In this document: piece by piece, positions 1-12,400 of the stretch
How positions within the stretch are numbered: the stretch's first letter is position 1
How the letters are laid out: every line of letters begins with the position of its first letter
DNA from: Euryodendron excelsum
Lineage: Eukaryota; Streptophyta; Magnoliopsida; Ericales; Pentaphylacaceae
Reading direction: 5' to 3'
Length of the DNA: 64,000 nt
NCBI GenBank assembly: GCA_033060915.1
Contig: CM065392.1
Location: forward strand, 13,469,001-13,533,000
Position numbers and translations under genes: made by a program
The notes under the pieces: generated by a model
Seen by the model: the letters and a program-made list of their open reading frames with translations, nothing else
Databases searched by the model: none
What the model was told of the DNA's origin: nothing

Positions 1-32
1 CATTCCAATTCAGTACAGAAATGCATACACAC

Positions 33-3000
33 CTTTCATAACTCCGGTCATAATCTGGGTCTATACGATCCTTCTCCCTATCTCTGAAAATGGCAACTCG
101 AGAAGAAGTACCAGCATCCCTCATGTTGACGTTTTTATCTGAATCAATCATGGAATTCTTGCAACCTTCATTCTCATCTCCACTCGAACACGTAATCTTT
201 CCATCTAATGGAGCCTGAGAAATGGCATCTTCTGACTCAGGGCTACTGAGGCTACTGAAAATGCGAGCTCGGGCCCTGTCATACTCCTCCTTCCTCTCTT
301 CCACAGTCCTTGCAGAACTGTGTTTGGTTCCTGTTTCACTGGATTCATTAGAGAAAGCTCTATTAGCCCTTGGCCTCGTGACAATTTTAATCTGCTCACG
401 TTTATCATTTTCAAACTGTTTAGCGGGTATTTCTGATAAAGAGACAGCAGGGTGTCTGCTTTCTGCCAATTTTTTAACCACAGTTCTAGTACCCAGACCC
501 TCTGAGGCATTATCCTGAACCATAGTCTGCAGACCATAGTGTTGAGCAACACGGTGTGCTGCAAGGCGAAGGTAGGACGTGGGAAAATGTTGGAACTCAA
601 ACTGCTGCTGATCAGAATTCTGCAGAAACTTCTGAATATCGAGTTCCATTCGCAGAACTAACAAAAACAAACAAAGAGATAACCAGATTAGAAGAAAATT
701 AGAATATAGAGAACATATCTCTTATACATTCACCAGCCTATAATCCAACAGCTATCCTAACTACCAAAAGCTCTCCTCTGAAGACACCCATAAAGGCTTG
801 ATATCAAGAATACAACTTCACCACGTAAAAGTCATCAGATGAGATGTTAATATGGTCATGTATAATGACAAAATGCTATACTTGAATCAGCTCTTTTGTG
901 TAGGTTATAATATTTAACATGTTTAAAAACAGTATGCATAACATCAACAGAAGTAGTGAACCTAAATAAACTTTAAGAACATCACAAGGGTGTTGCTGTG
1001 CCTTCACTTCAAAGTTCCATCCCAACCATCTTTAAGGTCAACCAGAAAATTTGATGCTTGTCTAGTCAATGAACATGTGTGCTATCACACAAGTCAGAAC
1101 ACCTAAACTTTTGACGCTAAGTAGAACCAAGGAAATGAGTCACATGACCCATCAGAGATGGAATGAAAGGTTCAGAAATCACGAAAATCAAAAAAGAAAA
1201 AACTCAACAAACAGAACAGCCAAAATATTTTAATGAGTCAATTTCTAAATAACCTAAATAGACTGAACAAAAAGAATGCATTCTAGTCACCTTTTTTTTC
1301 CACCCCTTTTTCCTACAAGTGAAGCAGATCAATGTTATCAATTTAGACTTGAACACAGGTGACCAATTTCACAAAAACAGTAGTAGTTTCAACTATAGTC
1401 AGGATAACATAACAGAAGTCATCAATGCTAACTAATGCAAGACAAAAAACGATTGAACAACATAACCATGGCTTGAAGCATCCAAACTGGATCAATATTT
1501 AATAACAAAATTTAAGACTCCTAAACAAAATAAACAATAATGGACAGGAGATACTCCCTTTAAGACTAAGAGTTACACGAACTCTTGGTTAAAACCAATG
1601 TTTTTCTTTCTTTTCTTTCCTAAAAGGCACCTTTCTGGCACTCTAAGTAGTCTTATATTTCTAAATATAGTATATTCCATCAATTCTTGTATAAACAAGA
1701 GGACAATGATTCACACAGTTCGCTACTCCGCGTGCCATCTGTTGCTCCTTTGTCACCTACAAACTCTTAGAATCAGAGGATCTTTACTTCTCCAGCTTTA
1801 GGCTTCCATGGCAACTCTGTGTTCGTTCACATTGTTTGTTCTCCTGATGATCCCATTCTTGGGGCAGATGTTGTATTCTTGGGATCTCAATAATGAAACA
1901 GTTGACCCAGAAAAGGATTCTTCAGGAGCATGAACATGTGACCGAACATAGAGTTTTCATGGAAGCCCGAAGTTGGAGAAGCAATGATCATCTAATTTTA
2001 AAAGTCTGTAGGGGGCAAAGAACCAGTAGATGGCTCGCAGTGCTGGTCCAGAGTGCTCATCCTCCAGTAGGTGTGTGAACCATAAAACTCAATTTGTCCT
2101 CTTATTTCATACCAGAGTATATGAAATATAATATATTTAGAAAAACAAAGAGTATAGGATAGACACGGACAAAATTTAATTTCGCCCATTCTAAAACCCT
2201 TCCACTCCAGATCAAGAGACACCTCCTCGCATGGTCAGACCATTGGTTCCAACCATTACATCTACAACCAATAGTAACCCAAAGGATGGGGCACACCAAT
2301 ATGATGTACTTCAAGCCTTTGAATGAAATTTCTATCAAAATGGATTCTTTAAGTGCAAGGTTATTGACAAGGGAATCGAAATCAATGAACCAAATGAGAA
2401 AGTTGATGTCATTGAAGGACAGATAGTTGGGATGCAAAAGCAACTAAAAAAATGCCATCATTACTGGGACTGCGAGTATGATGGGAGGTATGAGTGTTTA
2501 CAGCAACATCAAAAGTGGGTACAATCAACTATGTAATCAACTTCAACAACACATGGATTCCACTCGCAAGTTCAGTCAGCGTTTTGATCAGTATGCCAGA
2601 TAGGTGCATGTTTCGAATGACCAGTTCCCTCATATCTTATAGGGCCTTAGCAATTAGGTTGCTGCTACACATATTTTGTACTCTGGGCTGTTAACTTTGA
2701 TTGTTCTAGCTTATGGATGTTTTAATCTTGGATGCTACTTGCTTCTTTTACTTATAGTAATAATTTGCATGTAGTTACTACTACTCTTTCCATGTTCATT
2801 ATATGATTATGTGCTCTTTCTTCTCTCATCACTGCATGTTTGTTCATGTAACACTTTTTCCTACAGTTGCTTCTTATAAGAAAATTTGTGCTTACGATAA
2901 TTGTAAGAATACAACAATTGCATGTCAAATGCAAATATTCAGAAGCAATTAAACACAATGCAAGACATATGATTGTTACATGAAAATCCCAAGCAGAAAA

Positions 3001-4160
3001 ACCACAAGACCCTAGACCAGGCAATCACTAAAATATTGAGAAAATTATAAAGTTAACAACAGCTGAATCCTCACACCTTATGGGTCGAATCCACGAGCTT
3101 GCAGGTATAGCCTCTTCATATTGATAATCTCATCACGAGCACATATCACTCCCTCGATATGGTTATTCAGTGATTGATTCGAGTATTGAATCTTAACATT
3201 TATAGATCCTCTAAGAACTTAACTAAATCATCCATTATGTAAAGATCTTCAATAATGCACTAAGGCTCCTTCAAATATACTTCGGAATACACTCAAACAA
3301 TATATGGCACTCACTCTGAGATCTTTGAATCCTTCATAACTATCTCGTACCATATCATACTAGGAGTGCTAGAGAATAGGAAAACTTTCAAATTGGTCCA
3401 AAATACGGTTTAGTTTAAAATGGTCCAAAGGAATAAGTAAAGTCACATAAGAACAAAATATGATTTTGCTTAAGGATGAACTAAATACCAAACTTACGTT
3501 TCACTAATCCACCCAAACCCCAGCACTAATTCAATTATGAGTGTGAGCTGGTGTGACCATTTTACTCTTCATTACATGTTATGAACCTCAAATCTAGTAT
3601 TAGTCAAAGTAAACAATTTATCATAACCACCCATAATAAAGCTTAAAATCGAACCACAATTGTCAATACAAATCGCTCCAGATCTGAGCTGGCTATTAAC
3701 CCCTCAAAATTAAACCCTAATTCCATCCTCATCCAAGGCCAAACCTTAATTCAGTCCAATCAATCCAACCAACCAAACATATCAGTACATACATATTCAC
3801 ACAAACTCGCGCCCAATACAATATACGCAAATACAGTAAACCGAAAGAACGAATTTCAATATAACTAAACCAGATGACCAAAAATCTTAAGAGGAATTCA
3901 AAACATAAAAACAAAAACAGAAAGAAAATAAAACAGTAACTGTCAAATCTGCGAGCAAAAATAGATGAATTTGAGGTAAAAATAAAAAAAGGGGGGCCAA
4001 AATACGAAACGTAAACAAAGGGAAACTCACTTGTGAGACGGTGACGAGGGTTTTGGAGAGCCTCAATCAAGAAGGGATCGACCATTGACGCGTAGAACTC
4101 CTTATCCTTGTGAGCGACGAACACGCCATCATTGGCGGTGGTTGGTAGAGTTGAATCCAT
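33..4160 (-). CDS. R3H-SUZ domain single-stranded nucleic-acid-binding protein (5' part, two exons; 3' end outside window)
   Basis: Coding exons are 4031-4160 and 33-657, joined across a 3.4 kb intron with a gtgagt donor and a TAG acceptor. The exon codons join in phase to give a RLT-ILRMEL junction. About 251 residues are visible; the exon ends at a gtgtgt donor at position 32, so the C-terminus lies beyond the left edge. The start at 4160 opens MDSTLPTTANDG. The R3H domain covers roughly residues 44-100 and keeps the signature arginine R74 and histidine H78 (RLAAHRVAQHYGL). A SUZ-like basic segment follows at about 130-185 (KIVTRPRANRAF, then RTVEERKEEYDRARARIF). Families with R3H plus SUZ bind single-stranded RNA or DNA; the specific target is unknown. 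The protein resembles Arabidopsis At3g56680/At2g40960, which from memory are about 350 residues long. I see no disruption. Confidence is high for family, lower for exact splice bases. Confidence 0.88.
658..4030 (-). other. Large first intron of the R3H gene
   Basis: This 3.4 kb stretch lies between the two R3H coding exons. Most of it is AT-rich and has no recognisable gene. The part at 1800-2700 is less AT-rich and contains stop-broken protein-like runs on the plus strand, for example MKQLTQKRILQEHEH near 1893 and a CNQLQQHMDSTR-like run near 2535. I cannot assign these to a family. They may be remains of a transposon or retroposed transcript. Confidence 0.6.
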
Positions 4161-4310
4161 GGCGCTATCTCCTTTTATCTAAATCTATGTATGTATATAT
4201 GGGTGTATGTATCGCTCTCCCTAAAAGCGTGTAAAAGCGTTAGTATCTTCTTCTCTCTCCTCCGGAGGGGAAGGTTCAAGAAGAAGAAACTTCCCTCTTT
4301 CTAAGCATCA
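4161..4310 (-). promoter_or_regulatory. 5' UTR / proximal promoter of the R3H gene
   Basis: The stretch immediately upstream of the R3H start is pyrimidine-rich on the coding strand (a CTTCTTCTTGAACC-type tract near 4270) and then turns into AT-rich DNA. That is typical of a plant 5' leader. I cannot place a TATA box or transcription start with confidence. Confidence 0.35.
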
Positions 4311-7300
4311 GAATGAAAACCCTCTTTATTGCTATACCCAGGCCCAGACAGAAAATAATTGTACCCAGACAATATTGGATATTTATACTCGTCCTTTCAA
4401 TAGGAAAGGGGAGGTATACAATGCGGTCGACCTCATGGCCGTTGTTTACTAAAAACGTGTTACTTTTTAGGCGCAGCTTCTATTATATATATTTTTTCAT
4501 TGAATGGGTTCCTATTTACCATGGTTAATAGAAAGGGCAATAGAAGTCGAAACCATGTGGAAAACAGAGTTGACAGAAACAGAAGCAAAAGCGGGAAATA
4601 ATATAAAAAAGAGAAAGGTAAAACGTGGCCTAAAAAATAATGAAAAATAAAAAATGTTAGGTAATATAAAATTAAATAAGATATTTATAAAAATATATAT
4701 TAAAATTCTCAAAAAAGTAATATAAAGTATTTAAAATATTATTATGATAAGTAAAATATTAATACTTCACAACATCTATAAATTTTTAAACAAATTTATA
4801 TATTGTTGTTAATTATATAAGTTTTGAGAGCATTAAAAAATTAAAAATTATAAAAAACAAATTTCTAAAGAGTTTTCACAATATTTTTTTAAGAGTTTTT
4901 AGCAAATTTCTTTAAATTATGCTAGAGTTTCGAAATTATTTCCTTAAATTTTCTTTTTAAATTTTATAAAAGTTTCGTTTCAAAGCGAGTTTCTGCAATC
5001 TAAAATAGTTTTTTTAATAACTATGGTTAATGCAGTGTCGATACAAAAATAAATAAATAAAAGAAACATCTGAAATGGACCCACATTAACAATCGAATGG
5101 TTGATATCAGATGTGATCAAATTGGATAAAAGAAAAGAGGGTTCTAAAGTGAAGTGTGAGTCCTGCCTGATTTCTGTACATGATTGAACGTAAAAATAGA
5201 GTAGCTCATGAGTATTAACATGAGGTTGACCACATGATAGCTTTTCCAAATGTGAAAAGCTGGAAAGCCCATCCTTTAACGTGTGAAGATCTTTCAGCGT
5301 TTTGGGCGTGGAAAATCAAATTTGCGCCGCTCAACCAGTCAGTGGACGCCACGTCAGTAATTCTCACATTAATGGCACGTTGTTACTTTGTTAATTCGAC
5401 AGGACATATCAACCCATACCGGTAAGCATTTAGCATAATACTTTTGTATTTTGTCGAGAGTTAGGGTACAAACAATGCGTATGCAATTCGAGTCAGACAG
5501 TTATAAAAAAAAAAAATTAAATTATAATTAGTTTTGCAATTATAATTCAAAACCCAAAACAATTTAAAATACATATATTCAGCAAGTTCTGTACTTTTTA
5601 GTTTTTAAAAAACTTAAACGTATACAAATTTGAATAAAAAAATTGCAAAAAATCCATAAATTCAAATATTGACATTGAGAAACAAAGGCCGTGGCAAAAT
5701 TGAAACCCAATATTCATGATGAAGAGAAAACACAAAAAAACCAATGCAAACCCAACTGGTACAACTTATGAAACAATGTCAGGAAAACACCATTAACCCA
5801 ATTTTCAAAGAAAAAATTAAAATAAGATTATTGGAATATTAAATGTAGTTGTTCAAGATTAATAATACAACCAAGTTTTTAGAAAAAATTGCCAACGATT
5901 GAACATAAAATGGATTAAGCTCATTTGATCATATAAATTACAGCCAAATTTTAACTACACAAGCTCATTTATAAATTGATGCCATAAATGGACACAAACC
6001 AAATCAATGAAATTCAAAAGTAAAATAATCATTAAAGAATCAAACAAAAGCACACAAATCCTCACAATTCCAAATGAAATGGAAAAAAAATACATTCACA
6101 TCGTTTGTACTATATATTACTAGCAGTAAACATGTGCTATGCATGAAATATAAAAAATAAATTTTAATTTTTTTAAATAAAAATAAAGAATTAATATTAT
6201 GTTGTTATACTTTATACTACTAATATGAGTTTTACTAAATACTAAATTACAATTATTACTTAAAGCTAAAAATTTATCCAAATTTATGCATCTATATCAT
6301 AAAACATTCTTCTCAAAATAATTGTAACATTCACTGCCAAGCTTACCCAAAAAATCAATTTATATCAAAGTCACATAATTAAAATACTAGTTATTTCTTT
6401 ATTATTTATAGTATACCTCAAAAATTTTCTTTTATTTTGATTAAATATTTTTTAAAATAGAATATTCTAAAGTTATTAAACATATATAAAAAAAATTAAA
6501 AGTTCTTTCATATTAACCTAGGCAAAATTAAAAAATTAGTCTATGGGTTTATTTCGATTATTGAGGTTAGACAACTCAATTATTCTTTAATTGAGAACAA
6601 AATAATATAATAAATTAAATTTCATTATAGCTTGCCAAAACTTGATTTATTTATTTTATTGGTTTTAATATATTTAAAGAGATGTGATTGATGAGTCTTC
6701 ATAATTAAATGACAAATTTATCAATAATAAGAGATTTTCTTAAATAAGAGAAAAATAAATGATACATGATTAATAATTTTGTGACATGTGACAAGGAATA
6801 AATTACTCTTTATTTTCATTAAAAATTTTTTGAATGAGCATATTTGAAGAAATTTTGATAAACTTACCATATTGATCAAATGTCAAAACAAAAAGAAATT
6901 TAAAGTAAGGTTAATAAGTTGAAAAGTTGAATCAAGATTTTTAGCTTTGAAAACATCATAACCGATTGTTATAATATATAATATAGATTAAAAGTTATAA
7001 CATTTTTAAGAAATTAAGATTGAAAAATGAAATTTTACAGATTATTTATTTCATTTATAAATTGCTTTTTTAACCAATTATTGAAGTCACAAAATTAGAC
7101 ATTTTTGAATAGAGACATAAAATTAAAAAACTGAAAAAAATAAAAAAAAAAGAGTTAAATGTTTCAACTTCAATGGTCTCATAACCAATTGCAATAATAT
7201 ATACTATAGATTTATTTTTATTTGACTTTTCAAAAATAAAAATTAAAAGGATTGGAATAGAAAATTCTAAAGTTTTGAATCTAAGCAAGAACTTTCCAAA

Positions 7301-9099
7301 ATTATAATAGAAGAATTTAAGGAAATTGAAAATAACATACCTAATGTTAGTTTATAATAGAAGAACTTTCCAATCCTCATGCCCTGTATACGTGGCAGCA
7401 CACTGAACTGCCACTTATTAATACTGTGTTATTAATATATATTTTTCTTAAATTTTAGGCACCAATCATGGGATTATTATATCTCTAATATATATTTAAA
7501 TAAAAATAATACACAAATATATGATTAAATGGTGTGTTGCCACATACACAAGGCAATAAGAATTCCTACAATAGGAAATTCTTATCCTTACGGAGGAGCT
7601 TTTAAAATTACGAAAGAGCGATTTGAGGGAATTTAAAATAATAATTCTAAGTTTTTAAAAATTTTAGGAAAAAATTTCTAAAATTATAAAAGGTAGATAA
7701 AATTTTTCAAAGTAACATAAGATAACCTAAATTTAAGCAAAGATTTACTAATCATTAATAAAAAGTAAAAGTTTCTATATTTTATAGTTAGAAAAATGCT
7801 ATTATGACACATGTAAAATTAGTTATTTAAAATTTTAAAGAATTAAGAAAATTAGATTGAGTTTTTTAACTTTAAAGACCCAACAACCTATTACTATAAT
7901 ATGTACTAGTAGTGAACTCATGCTATGCACAAATATAGAAAATAAATATAAAACTTAAGAAAGTTTTACAAAAATAAAGAATTATATTTTTATTCTTAAA
8001 TCTTACACTATAATATGAGTTGTATGAAATATGGTACTTTTTAAATTCTAAAATTAAATACTGTCAATTAATTGTAATGAAAATCCTTAGAATGCGATAG
8101 AACATATATATGCTTAAGATTTTGCTTAGTGGGATATGTTTTTCAATTTAGTTTTATTGAAAAAATTTATCATTGAAATTTCAATTATAAAAATCAAGTT
8201 AGATCATGTAATTTATTATTAAATATATAATACAGGTAGTAGGATATGTTTTCCAATTTTGTTTTATTGAAAAATTTTATCATTAAAATTCAATTATAAA
8301 AATTAAGTTCTTAAAACGTTTAACGTTATGCATTCGTAGTTCAATTGGACTAGCAAATTATTTTCTCAACTGTTATGGATACTTACATTAGGCTTAACTC
8401 AAACCATACATCATAAGATTAAGGGCACACATAAGTTTGGTTAAACTAATAGGGGTAAGCACCTTACTTAACAATAATTTAATTTTATGTATAAAAAAAA
8501 GTTTAATTTCCCTAAGGGCTTATTAGGTTTGTTGGGAGATAAATATTTATTGTTAAAATTTACTCCTGAAAATGTTAAAAGTGGACAACTCAGTTACTTT
8601 TGATTCAATTTCAAGCCTAAAGCTTAAAATTATTTACCACATACTCATCTATTAAGAATCGAATAAATATATTGACTTATATTCCATTAGATTTTGCCAA
8701 AAACTTGATAATAACAGTGTTAAAATTTTACTTCCTATCATAGAAATTTAAAAATTATTTTTATTTTTTATTATAGATTCTATGTAAGAAGCATAATTGA
8801 AGGAAATTTAAAACACTTACCATATAAATTAAGTGACAAAATATAAGAAAATTGAAAGTAAAAAGAAGAAGTTTGAAATAATCAAGAGTATTAGGACATG
8901 TGTATTTTTATATTTTAATAATTAAAAAAAGTTAGAAAATTAGATTAGGATTTTCAACTTAAAAAATCACACAACCTATTATTATAATATATAGTATACA
9001 TACTAGCAGTGAACTCGTGTCATGCACAACTAAATTATAAAATTTTAAAATCACTTTTTGATATTTTATATCTATTGATAACTTAAACAAATATAATAA
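4311..9099. other. AT-rich intergenic region without a gene
   Basis: Low-complexity AT-rich DNA with no coding signal. The one compositional exception is 5080-5430, a more GC-balanced island containing GCCACGTCAG near 5348, which could be a displaced promoter or gene fragment. The right half holds diverged copies of a Helitron-like terminal motif, listed separately. Confidence 0.6.
6118..9035. repeat. Three degenerate Helitron-like terminal motifs
   Basis: Related motifs occur at about 6118-6163, 7902-7946 and 8998-9035. Each has an ACTAG(C/T)AGT(G/A)AAC core followed by a TGCTATGCA-like imperfect palindrome. The second and third copies are also preceded by similar text (an ACAACCTATTA(C/T)TATAATAT run). 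Plant Helitron ends often carry a CCGTGCTATGCACGG-like hairpin next to an ACTAG motif, so I infer decayed Helitron-type insertions. No Rep/helicase coding sequence is visible. The class assignment is tentative. Confidence 0.35.
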
Positions 9100-9103
9100 T
9101 TAA

Positions 9104-9472
9104 TAAGCCTTGTGCTCTCCACTCACATCGGTCTGATAGCTTTCTTGGCTTCAGTATTTAGTCTCTCAAAAACCTTCTCCTTTTTTGATAGGTTACTTGC
9201 TGTTGTAGACTCTTTACTTCGGACTGTGTGTTGTTTACTTCGTGTATATGTGTGTGTGTGTGTGTCTTTGCCTATTTTCTCAAAAAAAAAAAAGCCTTAT
9301 ACTCTCCACTTTGGTGTCACACATTAGCCTGATAGCCTTTTTGGCTTGGGTATTTAGTCTCTCATCAACCTTTTATTTTTTACGTGTTGTTTGGTGTTAT
9401 AGGCTCTTTACTCCATGTGTGGTTTATTTTGTGTGTTTGTGTGCCTTTGCCTATTTCCTAAAAAAGAACTAA
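9104..9472 (+). repeat. Tandem pair of retroposon 3' ends, each ending in an A-run
   Basis: Two similar units of about 170-190 bp lie head to tail (about 9104-9294 and 9295-9472). Each begins GCCTT(G/A)T(G/A)CTCTCCACT and ends with a TTTGCCTATTT segment followed by an A-rich tail. The pattern of a GT-rich end, a GCCTATTT motif and poly(A) resembles 3' ends of plant L1-type LINEs. The ORFs that cross them look incidental. Confidence 0.4.
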
Positions 9473-12400
9473 GTTAATACTCAATGAAATACAATGATTT
9501 ATAACTATCTCATTAGCTTATCACCACCAGATTAACTATAAATTTTGGCATATTTTCGGTCGTTTGGAAACGGGATGGGTTTGCTTCAGTTTGGAGAGAC
9601 ATTGGTATTTGTGAAAAAATTCTGTCCTTACTCAATTTTCATACAAAAAAAAAAGATAATAATTTATATATATGTAAAATGTGTATAAAAAATATAAAAA
9701 TTGAACCACACAGTTAAACAAAAGTCTGAAAAAATTACTATTTAACTACAAAATTGTCACTACTAATATTATTTTGGGTCAAGATTCAATACAAAATATT
9801 GAAAAAATATGTAAGAGATGAAGAAAGATGCTAATTAAGAGGTAGAAAATACGGTTAGTTAAAAAAGATAAAAATATCAATATGTAAAGATGTTAATAAA
9901 GAGAGAAAAAACACAAAGAGAGAAATGTGTGATGACATGCTTCACGTGAAAAGTAGGCACTCAGCTCAAGAGACAGATAAGGACAAAAATAAAGTTAAGT
10001 ATAAAGAGAAAGAGAAAAACAAAACGAGCAATGAAAAAGTGGTATTTTTCACATGCAAAGTAGATAGTTAAAAAAAATAGATAAACACAAAAACAAAGAA
10101 AGAGAAAGAGCTATGAAAGGCTAACATGAAAAGAATCTAGCAAGCAAAAAAGATGAGTGGGAATATAAAAAAAATGCCATGAACAGGCAAAGGACGATCA
10201 AAGTGTGTAATGAGTGTTTTGGAACCCTAAATATTGTAATAGGTGTGTTTTTTATCTTTTAGAATTTGTAGTTTGATTTATGAAATACAATTTAAGAAAT
10301 TATGATTGCATTGATAGGGTTTACCAGATGTAGATTCATATAATTATATAAAATTATGACTATATTGATAGACTTTACCAAATATAAATTCATATAATCA
10401 TATGAAAAGAGTAAATTAAAAAATACGAAATATAAATTCATATAGTGATACAAAAGCATTGATAGGGTTAACCAAATATAAATCCATATAATTACATAAA
10501 ATTTAAGAAAATTATGACTACATTGATAGCCTTTACCAAATATAAATTCATATAATCATATAAAAGGAATAAATTCAAAAAAAATTATTTCTAAACTAAT
10601 CAAAGTGTAAAATTTAAAAATTAAGTTTCCAAACTTATCAACATGTGTTATTAAAATATTAGAAAAGTTAAAAATTTATTAAAATTGGATTGAAATTTTG
10701 AAGGGAAAAGAACTCTTATCATTCTGTTCTATATGTTATAGCGCGGGTTCAGTAGTTGTATTGTAATCAGAGAGTGAAGAGAAGAAAATGAATCGAAAGT
10801 AAAGCAGAAAGGGGGAGTCTGATTAATTGTACATAAATATAAACCCTGATAATATGTGCGCGAGGGAGAGAGGAGGGGAAAACCTTGGGTGTTCGAGACT
10901 TGAATTATATTTGCGAAGTTAACAGCGGTGATGATGGTAGTGTTTTGCAACTGCAATCACCTCTGTAATTCTCTCCATTGTTTTCTCTCCCTCACTTTGA
11001 ACTGAGCGGTGAAAAGTTCGTTTTCAGGATGCAAGTAGGATGAAAGTATTAAACGACTCAGGAACTAGAAATACAACCAAGAAATAGCTCCGCAGAAACC
11101 AAACAAAAAGCCCACATCATCGTCATCCCTCAGCCGAGTAGAGTTCTAGAATCCAAACTGGCCTTTGATTCATCAAGCAGAATTGTTTGTGACGGACGAT
11201 TTCATAATGGAAACTATATATGGGCAGTTCCCTGTGGGGAGTTTCTATTTGGAACCTTTGTTTTTGTAAAATAGCCAAAACATATGAAGAGGGAGAGTTT
11301 ATGAATGAAATCGAAAGGATTCCATGGGTAATATTTGTATTGTTCGATGGGTAATATTTGTATTGTCATATTTATCTTTAACTTTAGAATGACATAAGTC
11401 ATTCAAAGTCACTTAAACAGAAAAGTTTAGTAGTATCAATTGCTCAGCACCTTATTAAATTAAGATATGCAGTGTTTTATTACATCGACAACATAAATTC
11501 GGTATTAAAAAATTTTTTGAATAAAATAAATAACATATGACAAAATTTAATACTTATTAATGTCAAAGAATTTAATACTACTTGACTACTGAATTTTTTT
11601 TCATTTAAACATTGCAAAACATAAATTGTTTGGAGACATTTTTAGCAAGTAAAAGAGATACACAGCTTCAAAAGGAGGAAGATACCAAATTGGTGTTCTT
11701 ATTTTATATTAGTATAGATGATATGCACTAGTATATTTTGGCGTACAACACAAGTTTATTGGTATAAGTATTATCTGTTCTAATATATAAAGGGAGAATC
11801 TCAATTGCTATATTTGAAGTTGGATAAGACAGCGTGACATTTTAAATTTTCAAAATTGACTTCTTAATTATTTTATTTCAATTTATTAACTATGCATTTA
11901 AATAACCACAATGGGCAAAAAAAGAAATTAAACAACACACAACTTTTCCACATCTCTATCTTGCTCACTGCTTCAGATATACAAATCATTTGGAGTCTTT
12001 ATCTTGTTCTCCAGAAAAACACACAATTGCTCTATACCCATTGAGCATATCCTATTCATTTGTCAACATTGATAAGGTCATCATCTCTAGTAATTCAATA
12101 GACCATAATGACTACCATCTCTAACAATAATCAAATATTGTACACAACATCGCTTATGCCCACTCTCTAATATATACTACAAGTAGAAGCACAAACGTAT
12201 ATGTTCATAACTCCCACTAATTTTTTTATTTTACTTTTTTAATTACTCACTATTTGAAATTCCTTAAAAATTTACAACCAAAGGCAAAAACTGCACAACG
12301 TGGTTTATTCAGCTAACTAAGTTGAGATTATAAAGTTATATATTTAGCCTTTCTATCATATTCTCACTAAACTAAAGTGTTGGCTTTTAGTATAGTATTC

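Noticed and set aside
222..518. 98-codon plus-strand ORF
   Set aside because: Antisense to the R3H exon, with no domain.
205..600. 131-codon minus-strand ORF
   Set aside because: It lies over the R3H exon in another frame; the correct frame gives the conserved R3H and SUZ motifs.
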